A stretch of 5,331 nucleotides of DNA, taken from the NCBI GenBank assembly GCA_937890875.1, contig CALAEB010000281.1:1-5331 (forward strand). Direction: 5' to 3'. Positions 1 through 5,331 of this stretch are shown here, one piece after another (position 1 is the first letter of the stretch; every line of letters starts with the position of its first letter). The DNA is from an uncultured Anaerolineaceae bacterium. GTDB taxonomy: Bacteria > Chloroflexota > Anaerolineae > Anaerolineales > Anaerolineaceae. The notes beneath the pieces were generated by a model that ran no database searches, had not been told where the DNA came from, and saw only the letters and a program-made list of their open reading frames with translations. Position numbers and translations under genes: made by a program.

Positions 1-486
1 AATGACCGGAACCCCATTCCGCCGCATCAGGTCCAGTGAAGCTGTGTTGTAGCTTTCCGCGTCTGCTTCGCGGCGGAAGAAGGTGTTTTCGTATAAACGG
101 TGCCGGTTTTCATCGACCGGGGTGAGCGTCACCCAGATGGTCTTTTTCCCGCGGGAATGGATGAGGTCCAGGCATTGCTGTAAATTGGAGCAGTATTGCT
201 CCAATGAAATCATGCAGGCGTCATTTTCGCTCGGGAATCTTTTTATATCATGCAATCCCGCGTTTAGAAGGATGTTCTCCGAGGCGATATCCTGAATAAC
301 AACTTTCAGGTATTGCAGAACGACGCCGGAATCCGTACCATTTTCACGGTTATATTCACCGGGGATCTCAGGCGCTGGAATATCGCCCTTGCGAACGATT
401 TTCCAGCCCGGCCCGAGGAATTTTCGGAGATATGGCGTGTAATGAATCGATATGCTGTCACCCAGAACAAAAATTTCTTTTTTCAT
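1..486 (-). CDS. SGNH/GDSL-family hydrolase, N-terminal part (3' end outside window)
   Basis: The frame starts at ATG 484-486 and stays open for 162 codons to the left edge. The N-terminus E-I-F-V-L-G-D-S-I-S carries block I of the SGNH/GDSL family, with S11 as the expected nucleophile. G50 in E-N-G-T-D-S is a candidate block II oxyanion glycine. Block III is N-A-G-L-H-D-I-K at 75-82, where the usual G-x-N-D reads G-L-H-D, so the Asn position is His79, although N75 is close by. The segment W-V-T-L-T-P-V-D at 118-125 resembles the strand before block V; the final Asp-x-x-His would lie beyond the edge. No signal peptide is present, so a cytoplasmic enzyme is likely, in contrast to secreted carbohydrate esterases. 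Members of this superfamily are esterases, O-acetyl-sugar deacetylases and lipases. Its place after nagA/nagB suggests removal of an O-acyl group from the imported sugar, but that is inference. Confidence 0.8.
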   Translation of the reverse strand, partial: MKKEIFVLGDSISIHYTPYLRKFLGPGWKIVRKGDIPAPEIPGEYNRENGTDSGVVLQYLKVVIQDIASENILLNAGLHDIKRFPSENDACMISLEQYCSNLQQCLDLIHSRGKKTIWVTLTPVDENRHRLYENTFFRREADAESYNTASLDLMRRNGVPVI

Positions 487-495
487 CGCTGCCGA

Positions 496-501
496 TTTCC
501 T
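496..501 (-). promoter_or_regulatory. Ribosome binding site of the SGNH hydrolase gene
   Basis: AGGAAA on the minus strand, 9 bases before the ATG at 484-486, in the 44-base gap after the nagB-like stop. It is moderate in strength but supports the chosen start, which places the GDS motif at the usual distance from the N-terminus. Confidence 0.6.
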
Positions 502-530
502 GTATAGACGGTATATCCTCTCATCCAGCG

Positions 531-1304
531 TTACGGGAGAATTTTCTCCGCGGCCGCTTTATCCAAATATAGCGTACACCAGGGCGTTTCTTTTAAGATG
601 GTCGCCGGGCAATCCTCATTGACCGGTTCAACTTTTGTCCGGTATACCGCTTCGGCTTTTCGTGATTCCGGCACAATACAAAGCATGTTTTTTGCCGAAC
701 GCAGTGCGGGGATCGTGAGGGAAAGCGCATAAGTCGGAACTTCATCCAATGAAGCGAAATGACCTTCGCCTACCTGCTGCCTGCGTGATTTTTCATCCAA
801 ACGAACTTTTTTAATGTAAAACGGATCGTCAAAATCGGCGAATGGCGGATCATTGAACGCAAGATGCCCGTTTTCACCGATGCCTAACGCACACAGGTCC
901 GCAGGGTTGTCTCTCAGCAGCTTTTCATAAGCGAGCATATCTTCGCGTAACGTTTTGCCGTCACCCGGAACCGGGTAAAATTTTCCGACTTTGACAAAAT
1001 CCAGAAAGTGTATCCGGAGAAAATATGGAAAGCTGGCTTTATGTCCGGCAGGCAGATCGATATACTCGTCCATATGGAAAACATTCACTTTTGACCAATC
1101 GATATCCGGCAATGTGCGCAAAGCCTCTAAGAAAGTCAGCTGTGAGTTGCCGGTCGCAATAATGATATTGGCGAAGCCTTTTTCGATGATCGCTTTGTTG
1201 ATAATTTCCCGCGCCTCAAGTGCCGCAGCCTGACCAATTTCCTGATTGGTTTCGTAAATCCGGACTGGGAGTTGTCCCCATTGATCTTCAAAAATTGTGT
1301 TCAT
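531..1304 (-). CDS. nagB: Glucosamine-6-phosphate deaminase-like protein (divergent NagB family)
   Basis: Member of the NagB/6-phosphogluconolactonase superfamily, expected to convert GlcN-6-P to fructose-6-P and ammonia in the cytoplasm after NagA. It has 257 residues from the start at 1304, close to the usual 240-270. Visible motifs: phosphate-loop A-T-G-N-S at 50-54, H-M-D79-E80-Y matching the E. coli D72/E73 pair, and the active-site segment L-G-I-G-E-N-G-H-L-A-F-N-D at 140-152. H147 matches E. coli H143, but the E. coli D141 position is N145 and the E148 position is D152. The same variant occurs, as I recall, in proteins annotated as glucosamine-6-phosphate deaminase in PVC-group bacteria, so it looks like a subfamily rather than a damaged gene. 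E. coli NagB is allosterically activated by GlcNAc-6-P; whether this one is cannot be told. An alternative is another sugar-phosphate isomerase/deaminase or lactonase. The SGNH hydrolase gene follows after 44 bases. Confidence 0.85.
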   Translation of the reverse strand: MNTIFEDQWGQLPVRIYETNQEIGQAAALEAREIINKAIIEKGFANIIIATGNSQLTFLEALRTLPDIDWSKVNVFHMDEYIDLPAGHKASFPYFLRIHFLDFVKVGKFYPVPGDGKTLREDMLAYEKLLRDNPADLCALGIGENGHLAFNDPPFADFDDPFYIKKVRLDEKSRRQQVGEGHFASLDEVPTYALSLTIPALRSAKNMLCIVPESRKAEAVYRTKVEPVNEDCPATILKETPWCTLYLDKAAAEKILP

Positions 1305-1309
1305 CTCAA

Positions 1310-1316
1310 TCCTTTT
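1310..1316 (-). promoter_or_regulatory. Ribosome binding site deciding the nagB-like start
   Basis: AAAAGGA on the minus strand, 5 bases before the ATG at 1302-1304 and overlapping the TAA stop of the cupin gene. It supports a 257-residue product rather than the 282-residue version starting at 1379 inside the cupin gene. Confidence 0.8.
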
Positions 1317-1662
1317 ATTTGCATGTGTAATTATTAACGTAGATATATTGCATTTTTTCTCCCGCATCAAGCTTAACACCGTGCGGTGTGTTCAGCGGAA
1401 TATTGATGATGCAGGGTTGTTCAACGCGTATATCTTTGTCACCTAAAATAACGGTTCCCGAGCCGGAAATGACCACATATGCCTGGAGCCATTCGGAATG
1501 GGAGTTGACGTCCGTTGCCGTGGGACCTTCTAGGGTAACCAGCCCCATGGAAATATTTTCTCCGGCGATTCCCCGGGGAAGCAAATGCCGGTACGTGATG
1601 TTCGGGCCGCCATCCTGCGTATAATATTCCAGCTCTTCGAATGATTTGATAAATTCGGTCAT
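1315..1662 (-). CDS. Small single-domain cupin protein of unknown function
   Basis: A 115-residue protein matching one cupin beta-barrel, with no signal peptide or membrane segment, so probably cytoplasmic. Cupin motif 1 is degenerate at residues 53-69: N53-S-H55-x4-Q60-x6-G67, where the usual pattern is H-x-H-x3-4-E-x6-G. Thus one of the two first histidines is Asn and the Glu is Gln. Motif 2 is around 89-94 (P-L-N-T-P-H), giving H94. A reduced set of metal ligands (N53, H55, Q60, H94) could still bind a metal, or the fold may bind sugar without catalysis. A ribosome binding site AAGGAAA (1667-1673) precedes the ATG. It lies between nagA-like (20 bases upstream) and nagB-like (10 bases downstream) genes, so a role in amino-sugar metabolism, such as an isomerase, epimerase, ligand-binding or regulatory protein, is inferred from position only. 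I do not recognise a named family. Confidence 0.85.
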   Translation of the reverse strand: MTEFIKSFEELEYYTQDGGPNITYRHLLPRGIAGENISMGLVTLEGPTATDVNSHSEWLQAYVVISGSGTVILGDKDIRVEQPCIINIPLNTPHGVKLDAGEKMQYIYVNNYTCK

Positions 1663-1682
1663 GATGTTTCCTTGCTGTATTT

Positions 1683-2873
1683 TCAGTCTTCGATCCTCAT
1701 CGGCTGCCCTTTTTGGATCACCTGAACCGGGGCAAAATCTTCGCTGAATAAGACAATGTCCGCGTCCAGGCCCGGCTTAATGCTGCCAATGTGTTCATCC
1801 ATTTTCATTATGCCGGCAGGAATTTCGGTCACTATACGGACTGCTTCCGGAATGGAAAGTCCGGCTTCCTGAATCAGTACGGGGATTTCCCGGTTCAGCA
1901 GTGTGGTGCTGCCTGCGAAACTGCTGCGGTCCGGGACCATGCCGACGCCATCCGCTACTTCATAGATTTGGTCTCCCACACGGAATTTTGAGCCTTCCGG
2001 CAGCCCTGCGCCGTTCAGCGCATCTGAAACAGCGCAGAGCTGTTCTTTCTTGCATTGAATGGCAAGTTTCATCAGCGTCGGTGGCAAATGGCGGTTATCC
2101 GCGATAATTTCCGTCGTCAACGCCGGATTGGTCAGTGTTACTTCGACCAATCCCGGCTGCCGCCAGGGACCGTGCCGGACAACCCCGGACATGGCGCTCC
2201 ACAGGTGGGTGACATGGGACGCTCCCGCGTCAATTGCGGGAAGGATTTCTTTCTCAATGGCCATGGTATGACCCATTGCCGCGATGATTCCGCTGGAAGC
2301 AATTTTTTTGATTGCGGCAATTGCTCCCGGAAGTTCCGGCGCAAGCATAAAAACCGAAATCGCGGAATGAAAATCCATCAGCCGATCGATGGTTCCGTCA
2401 TCCGGCGTCCGGATTGTGGATGCCGGCTGTGCGCCGGCTGCCGGCGGCGCGATATACGGACTTTCAAGATATGCGCCGCGAATCTGCGTCAGTCCGATTT
2501 TTTGGTCTGCCTTCCATTTTTCAATGAATGCCAATACCCGGCATAAATCGTCTATGGGTGCGGAAACCAGTGTCGGCTGAAGTGTTGTGACGCCGCAGGA
2601 TAGTGTCTTTTTCAGAATTGTTTCAAACGCTTCTGCGGAAGGGTCATTAAAAGTATGATGCAGGCATCCGTGAATGTGGATGTCGATCAAACCGGGTGTA
2701 ACATAGGCCCCTCCGGCGTCAATCGAGCTGAATTCATCAGAATTGTATTCATCCGCCGCAGCAATTGCGGTGATCCTGCCATCGGTAATCAGGACGGATT
2801 TTCCTTCGATAATGCGATCTGATAATACGATTCTGCCATTTTGAATGGCAACCCGATTTTCGATTCCACTCAT
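1683..2873 (-). CDS. nagA: N-acetylglucosamine-6-phosphate deacetylase-like amidohydrolase
   Basis: Cytoplasmic metal-dependent amidohydrolase of the NagA family, expected to convert GlcNAc-6-P to GlcN-6-P and acetate, feeding the nagB-like enzyme downstream. With the start at 2873 it has 396 residues, normal for NagA. A small beta domain (1-60) leads into the barrel: metal motif H66-I-H68 after G-L-I-D, glutamate ligand E137 in L-E-S-P, histidines H202 (M-G-H-T) and H223 (T-H-L-W-S-A-M), probable substrate-contact H262 (I-A-D-N-R-H), catalytic aspartate D284 (V-S-D-A), and A-G-S at 320-322. Differences from typical NagA as I recall it: E-G-P is E-S-P at 137-139, and the later K-K-G-A-H region reads A-A-G-A-Q at 145-149, replacing a usually conserved histidine with Q149. 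The start overlaps the oppF-type stop; the cupin follows after 20 bases. Family call is strong; exact substrate may differ from GlcNAc-6-P. Confidence 0.88.
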   Translation of the reverse strand: MSGIENRVAIQNGRIVLSDRIIEGKSVLITDGRITAIAAADEYNSDEFSSIDAGGAYVTPGLIDIHIHGCLHHTFNDPSAEAFETILKKTLSCGVTTLQPTLVSAPIDDLCRVLAFIEKWKADQKIGLTQIRGAYLESPYIAPPAAGAQPASTIRTPDDGTIDRLMDFHSAISVFMLAPELPGAIAAIKKIASSGIIAAMGHTMAIEKEILPAIDAGASHVTHLWSAMSGVVRHGPWRQPGLVEVTLTNPALTTEIIADNRHLPPTLMKLAIQCKKEQLCAVSDALNGAGLPEGSKFRVGDQIYEVADGVGMVPDRSSFAGSTTLLNREIPVLIQEAGLSIPEAVRIVTEIPAGIMKMDEHIGSIKPGLDADIVLFSEDFAPVQVIQKGQPMRIED

Positions 2874-3913
2874 TTCTGAATCCCTTCCAGTTTTAATTCT
2901 TCCGCCCGGTGGCAGGCTGTCCAATGTTCCGGTGAAACTTCGCGCAGTTCCGGAGTTTCAGTTTTACATCGGTCGGTGCAATAGGTACAGCGGGGATGGA
3001 AGTAGCATCCACTGGGCGGATTCGCCGGACTGGGAACTTCGCCCGGCAGACCTTTCCGGTTTTGGATCAATCTGGGATCGGCGATCGGAACCGCGGCCAT
3101 CAGCGCTTCTGTATACGGGTGGCGCGGGGTGCAAAACAGCTGCCCGGTCGGCGCAGTCTCGACGATTTTTCCGACATACATGACGGTTACCCGATCACAG
3201 ATATGACGGACAACGGAAAGGTCATGCGCGACAAAGAGATATGTCAGCCCCATTTCTTCCATTAATTCCATCAGCAGGTTCAGCACCTGCGCCTGGACTG
3301 AGACGTCCAATGCGGAAACGGGTTCGTCCGCAACTACCAGCCGTGGCTGGAGCGCTAACGCCCGGGCAATGCCGATGCGCTGCCGCTGCCCGCCGCTGAA
3401 TGAGTGCGGATAACGGACCATATATTCGGATCGCAACCCGACTTTTTTCAGCAATTCAGCGACCCGGTCTTCCCGCTCCTGACGGCTGCTGATGCCGTTT
3501 ACCAGCATCGGTTCGCTGATGATTTCGAAGATGTTCATTCGCGGGTTCAGCGAACCGAACGGATCCTGGAAGATCATCTGCATCTCAGTGCGGAGCGGGC
3601 GCAATTCTTTGGCGGTCATGTTTGCCAGATCAACCTGGTTGCCATCTTTGTTTCGGTAAAGGATTTGGCCTTCGGTTGGGTGAACGGCTCTCAGGATACA
3701 GCGCGAGGCGGTTGTTTTCCCGCAGCCGGACTCCCCGACCAGACCCAATGTCTCACCATTATTGATGTAAAGGTCCAGACCGTCAACAGCTTTTACATCC
3801 CCGACATGTTTTTTGAAAAAGCCGCTGGTGATGGGAAAGTACTTTTTCAGATGTTTTACTTCCAACAACCGTTCAGGGTGTTCACTTTTATTGATTGCAG
3901 TCATTTCGCTCAT
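2870..3913 (-). CDS. DppF/OppF-type ABC transporter ATP-binding protein
   Basis: Second ATPase subunit, expected to pair with the DppD/OppD-type protein just upstream; 347 residues, typical length. Motifs: Walker A G-E-S-G-C-G-K-T at 60-67, Q-loop Q116 in F-Q-D-P, signature S-G-G-Q-R-Q at 173-178, Walker B L-V-V-A-D-E at 192-197, D-loop S-A-L-D at 200-203, switch histidine H230. The C-terminal oligopeptide-transporter domain has H-P-Y-T at 265-268 and cysteines C303, C309, C316 and C334 in the [4Fe-4S] spacing, with an additional C312 in between. The N-terminal insertion between the first strand and Walker A (K-Y-F-P-I, about 24-40) is typical of OppF/DppF. The start at 3913 follows GAGGAG (3922-3927) with an 8-base spacer; an in-frame ATG three codons later is possible but less well placed. 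Its stop overlaps the nagA-like start (ATGA), which couples transporter and catabolic enzyme synthesis. Confidence 0.95.
   Translation of the reverse strand: MSEMTAINKSEHPERLLEVKHLKKYFPITSGFFKKHVGDVKAVDGLDLYINNGETLGLVGESGCGKTTASRCILRAVHPTEGQILYRNKDGNQVDLANMTAKELRPLRTEMQMIFQDPFGSLNPRMNIFEIISEPMLVNGISSRQEREDRVAELLKKVGLRSEYMVRYPHSFSGGQRQRIGIARALALQPRLVVADEPVSALDVSVQAQVLNLLMELMEEMGLTYLFVAHDLSVVRHICDRVTVMYVGKIVETAPTGQLFCTPRHPYTEALMAAVPIADPRLIQNRKGLPGEVPSPANPPSGCYFHPRCTYCTDRCKTETPELREVSPEHWTACHRAEELKLEGIQK
2881..2888 (-). promoter_or_regulatory. Ribosome binding site deciding the nagA-like start
   Basis: GGAAGGGA reads on the minus strand 7 bases before the ATG at 2871-2873. It lies inside the end of the oppF-type gene. 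It favours this ATG over the in-frame ATG at 2922-2924, which would add 17 residues of unusual composition overlapping the upstream gene. Confidence 0.75.
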
Positions 3914-4932
3914 CTGACAAACTCCTCGTTCCCTTCGTAAAGATAGCAGCTGGCGAACTGCTGGTCCCCGACCACAAATTCTGAAGGCAAATCACGGTTG
4001 CATTTTCCGTTAACTGCCCGGGTGCATCTGGGATGGAACGGACACCCTTTGGGTTTATTAAACGGGTGCGGGATCGATCCGCTGATGGTTGGCAATTTTA
4101 CTTTTGTCGTCTTTTGGGCTGAAGGAATGGACTGTAAAAGCGCCTGTGTGTACGGATGTTTCGGGTTATGGAAAATCGCATCCACCGGCCCTTTTTCCAT
4201 AACGCGTCCCAGATACATCACCACAACATATTGCGCCATTTGAGCAATGACGCCGAGGTCATGGGTGATGAACAAAATGGACATGTTTCTTTCCTGCTGA
4301 AGGTCTTTTAATAACCGCAGAATCTGGGCCTGTGTTGTCACATCAATTGCCGTGGTCGGCTCATCGGCGATCAACAGGCGCGGATTGCTGGCAATCGCCA
4401 TCGCGATGATCGCCCGCTGCCGCAGCCCGCCGGAGAGCTGCCATGTGTAAGAATCCACCCGCTTTTCGGGCATGGACATTCCGACTGCCGAAAGCGCGCG
4501 GATACAAATCTCACGGGCTTCTTTCTTGTTCACGTCACTGTGAAGCATGATTGCTTCCATGATTTGATTCCCGATGGTATGAATCGGACTGAAAGCTGCC
4601 ATGGGTTCCTGTGGGATCAGGGCGATTTCACCGCCGCGGATCGCTCGGATATCTTTGCCTTTTTCGTTCATAGCTGTGATATCCAAATATTCGTCCGGGT
4701 TATCGCGTTTGCTCAACAACACTTGGCCTTCCATGATTTTGCCGGGCGGTTCGACAATGCGCAGTACAGACTTCATCGTGACAGACTTCCCGCAGCCGGA
4801 TTCTCCGACAATTCCCACAACCTGCCCCTTATAGGCATCAAATGATACGCCGTCTACCGATTTTACAGTGCCTTCATCCAGATGAAAGTAGACTTTCAAG
4901 TCCCGTACGGATAAGATTGGTTTCTCTGTCAT
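3910..4932 (-). CDS. DppD/OppD-type ABC transporter ATP-binding protein
   Basis: First of two nucleotide-binding subunits that power the importer from the cytoplasmic face; 340 residues, normal for OppD/DppD. Visible motifs: Walker A G-E-S-G-C-G-K-S at 43-50, Q-loop Q108, signature L-S-G-G-L-R-Q at 166-172, Walker B L-L-I-A-D-E at 186-191 with catalytic E191, D-loop T-A-I-D at 194-197 (usually A-L-D), and switch histidine H224. The C-terminal oligopeptide-transporter domain has H-P-Y-T at 259-262 and four cysteines (C297, C303, C311, C329) in the spacing linked to a [4Fe-4S] cluster in Dpp/Opp ATPases. This C-terminal domain argues against the shorter nickel-type NikD. The ATG at 4930-4932 follows AGGAG with a 6-base spacer. 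The stop overlaps the next start in an ATGA junction, so equal synthesis of the two ATPases is likely. The transported substrate is not decided by this protein. Confidence 0.95.
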   Translation of the reverse strand: MTEKPILSVRDLKVYFHLDEGTVKSVDGVSFDAYKGQVVGIVGESGCGKSVTMKSVLRIVEPPGKIMEGQVLLSKRDNPDEYLDITAMNEKGKDIRAIRGGEIALIPQEPMAAFSPIHTIGNQIMEAIMLHSDVNKKEAREICIRALSAVGMSMPEKRVDSYTWQLSGGLRQRAIIAMAIASNPRLLIADEPTTAIDVTTQAQILRLLKDLQQERNMSILFITHDLGVIAQMAQYVVVMYLGRVMEKGPVDAIFHNPKHPYTQALLQSIPSAQKTTKVKLPTISGSIPHPFNKPKGCPFHPRCTRAVNGKCNRDLPSEFVVGDQQFASCYLYEGNEEFVR

Positions 4933-4941
4933 CTTTTTCTC

Positions 4942-5331
4942 CTATTTACTGTAAGGATCGGCGGCGTCACGTAAGCCATCACCGACGAGGTTGAACATTA
5001 ATACCGCGATGACAACGACCAAACCGGGGATCATCAGCCATGGCGCTTTGGCCATAGTCTGGACATTTTGCGCTTCCTGCAGCATTACACCATAACTGAT
5101 TGCCGGCGGCCGCAGCCCAAGTCCGAGGAAACTCAGCGACGTTTCGTTGACAATCATCATCGGAATGGAAAGCGTCCCGGTCGCGATGATGTGGCTGAAG
5201 AAAGTCGGCAGCATATGTTTAAAAATCACCCGCGGTTTGCTGCAGCCGATCAGTTCAGCCGACAGAACGAAGTCTTCTTCCCGGATGGAAAGGAACTTTC
5301 CGCGGACTTCACGCCCCAATGTTGTCCAGCG
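4942..5331 (-). CDS. DppC/OppC-type ABC transporter permease, C-terminal part (5' end outside window)
   Basis: Inner-membrane permease subunit of a peptide/opine/nickel-family ABC importer. The frame is open to the right edge and gives 129 residues ending in TAG; full-length family members are usually about 280-320 residues, so more than half is missing. A cytoplasmic EAA-type coupling loop spans residues 20-42: the usual E-A-A is L-S-A here, followed by the conserved G29 and H-M-L-P at 39-42. Hydrophobic segments follow at about 44-62 and 97-118, separated by the family-typical S-L-S-F-L-G-L-G-L stretch at 64-73. The end, G-D-G-L-R-D-A-A-D-P at 117-126, is the characteristic DppC/OppC C-terminus. 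A TTG at 5317-5319 is internal to the conserved domain and is not the start. The stop codon lies inside the ribosome binding site of the next gene, 9 bases away, so the two are probably translationally linked. Family is certain; substrate cannot be read from this fragment. Confidence 0.93.
   Translation of the reverse strand, partial: RWTTLGREVRGKFLSIREEDFVLSAELIGCSKPRVIFKHMLPTFFSHIIATGTLSIPMMIVNETSLSFLGLGLRPPAISYGVMLQEAQNVQTMAKAPWLMIPGLVVVIAVLMFNLVGDGLRDAADPYSK

Noticed and set aside
487..530. Gap between the nagB-like and SGNH genes with CGCTG/CAGCG ends and TATA repeats, considered as a promoter or terminator
   Set aside because: The arms are only 5 bp, there is no U-tract, and no convincing -35/-10 pair with correct spacing; in 44 bases these matches can arise by chance.
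536..549. Inverted repeat GGAGAA-TT-TTCTCC at the 3' end of the nagB-like gene, considered as a terminator
   Set aside because: The stem is only 5-6 bp with a very small loop, it lies inside the coding region before the stop, and no run of T follows on the minus strand.
1305..1379. Longer nagB-like reading frame starting at 1379
   Set aside because: The extra 25 residues lie within the cupin coding region and do not look like a NagB N-terminus; the start at 1304 has AAAAGGA at proper spacing.
2055..2546. Plus-strand open frame of 163 codons
   Set aside because: It lies opposite the nagA-like gene, its translation is rich in Arg, Cys and Gly without family motifs, and it is explained as a shadow of the real coding strand.
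2874..2924. Longer nagA-like reading frame starting at 2924
   Set aside because: The added 17 residues overlap the end of the oppF-type gene; the ATGA junction with GGAAGGGA upstream is the better start.
3404..3940. Plus-strand open frame of 178 codons
   Set aside because: It lies opposite the conserved oppF-type ATPase domain and has no recognisable domain; it is a shadow frame.
3910..5331. Transporter as a nickel (Nik) importer
   Set aside because: Both ATPases have the full-length C-terminal oligopeptide-transporter domain with Fe-S cysteines, and the neighbours are amino-sugar enzymes rather than metalloenzyme genes. It is not strictly excluded without the binding protein.

Overview
The window (about 50% GC by eye) is one tightly packed run of seven genes, all on the minus strand, so it reads from right to left. 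It is cut at both ends: the first gene lacks its start at the right edge and the last lacks its end at the left edge. Gaps between genes are 9 to 44 bases, and two junctions are ATGA overlaps (oppD-type/oppF-type, oppF-type/nagA). No promoter, terminator, tRNA, rRNA, mobile element or CRISPR array is visible, which fits the middle of a single operon whose promoter lies beyond base 5331.

In transcription order: (1) the C-terminal part of a DppC/OppC-type inner-membrane permease (4942-5331); (2) a DppD/OppD-type ATPase (3910-4932); (3) a DppF/OppF-type ATPase (2870-3913); (4) an N-acetylglucosamine-6-phosphate deacetylase-like amidohydrolase, NagA type (1683-2873); (5) a small single-domain cupin (1315-1662); (6) a divergent glucosamine-6-phosphate deaminase-like protein, NagB type (531-1304); (7) the N-terminal 162 residues of an SGNH/GDSL hydrolase (1-486). 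Genes 4 and 6 start later than their longest open frames suggest: good ribosome binding sites favour the internal starts at 2873 and 1304.

The inferred theme is uptake and breakdown of an amino-sugar compound. A peptide/opine/nickel-family ABC importer would bring in a substrate such as a GlcNAc-containing oligosaccharide, muropeptide or glycopeptide. NagA and NagB would then turn GlcNAc-6-P into fructose-6-P, acetate and ammonia. The cupin and the SGNH hydrolase have no assigned role; an O-deacetylase or other esterase role for the latter is a guess. An ABC importer does not phosphorylate its cargo, so a sugar kinase must be encoded elsewhere, as must the other permease and the solute-binding protein.

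The host looks like a bacterium with conventional Shine-Dalgarno sites. The NagB variant (G-E-N-G-H-L-A-F-N-D-P-P) and the SGNH type (N-A-G-L-H-D-I-K) resemble, from memory, proteins of the Planctomycetes-Verrucomicrobia-Lentisphaerae group. A lentisphaeral or related host is therefore my best guess, with low to moderate confidence. Nothing suggests a wholly new system; the most interesting points are the gene combination and the altered active-site positions in NagB and NagA.
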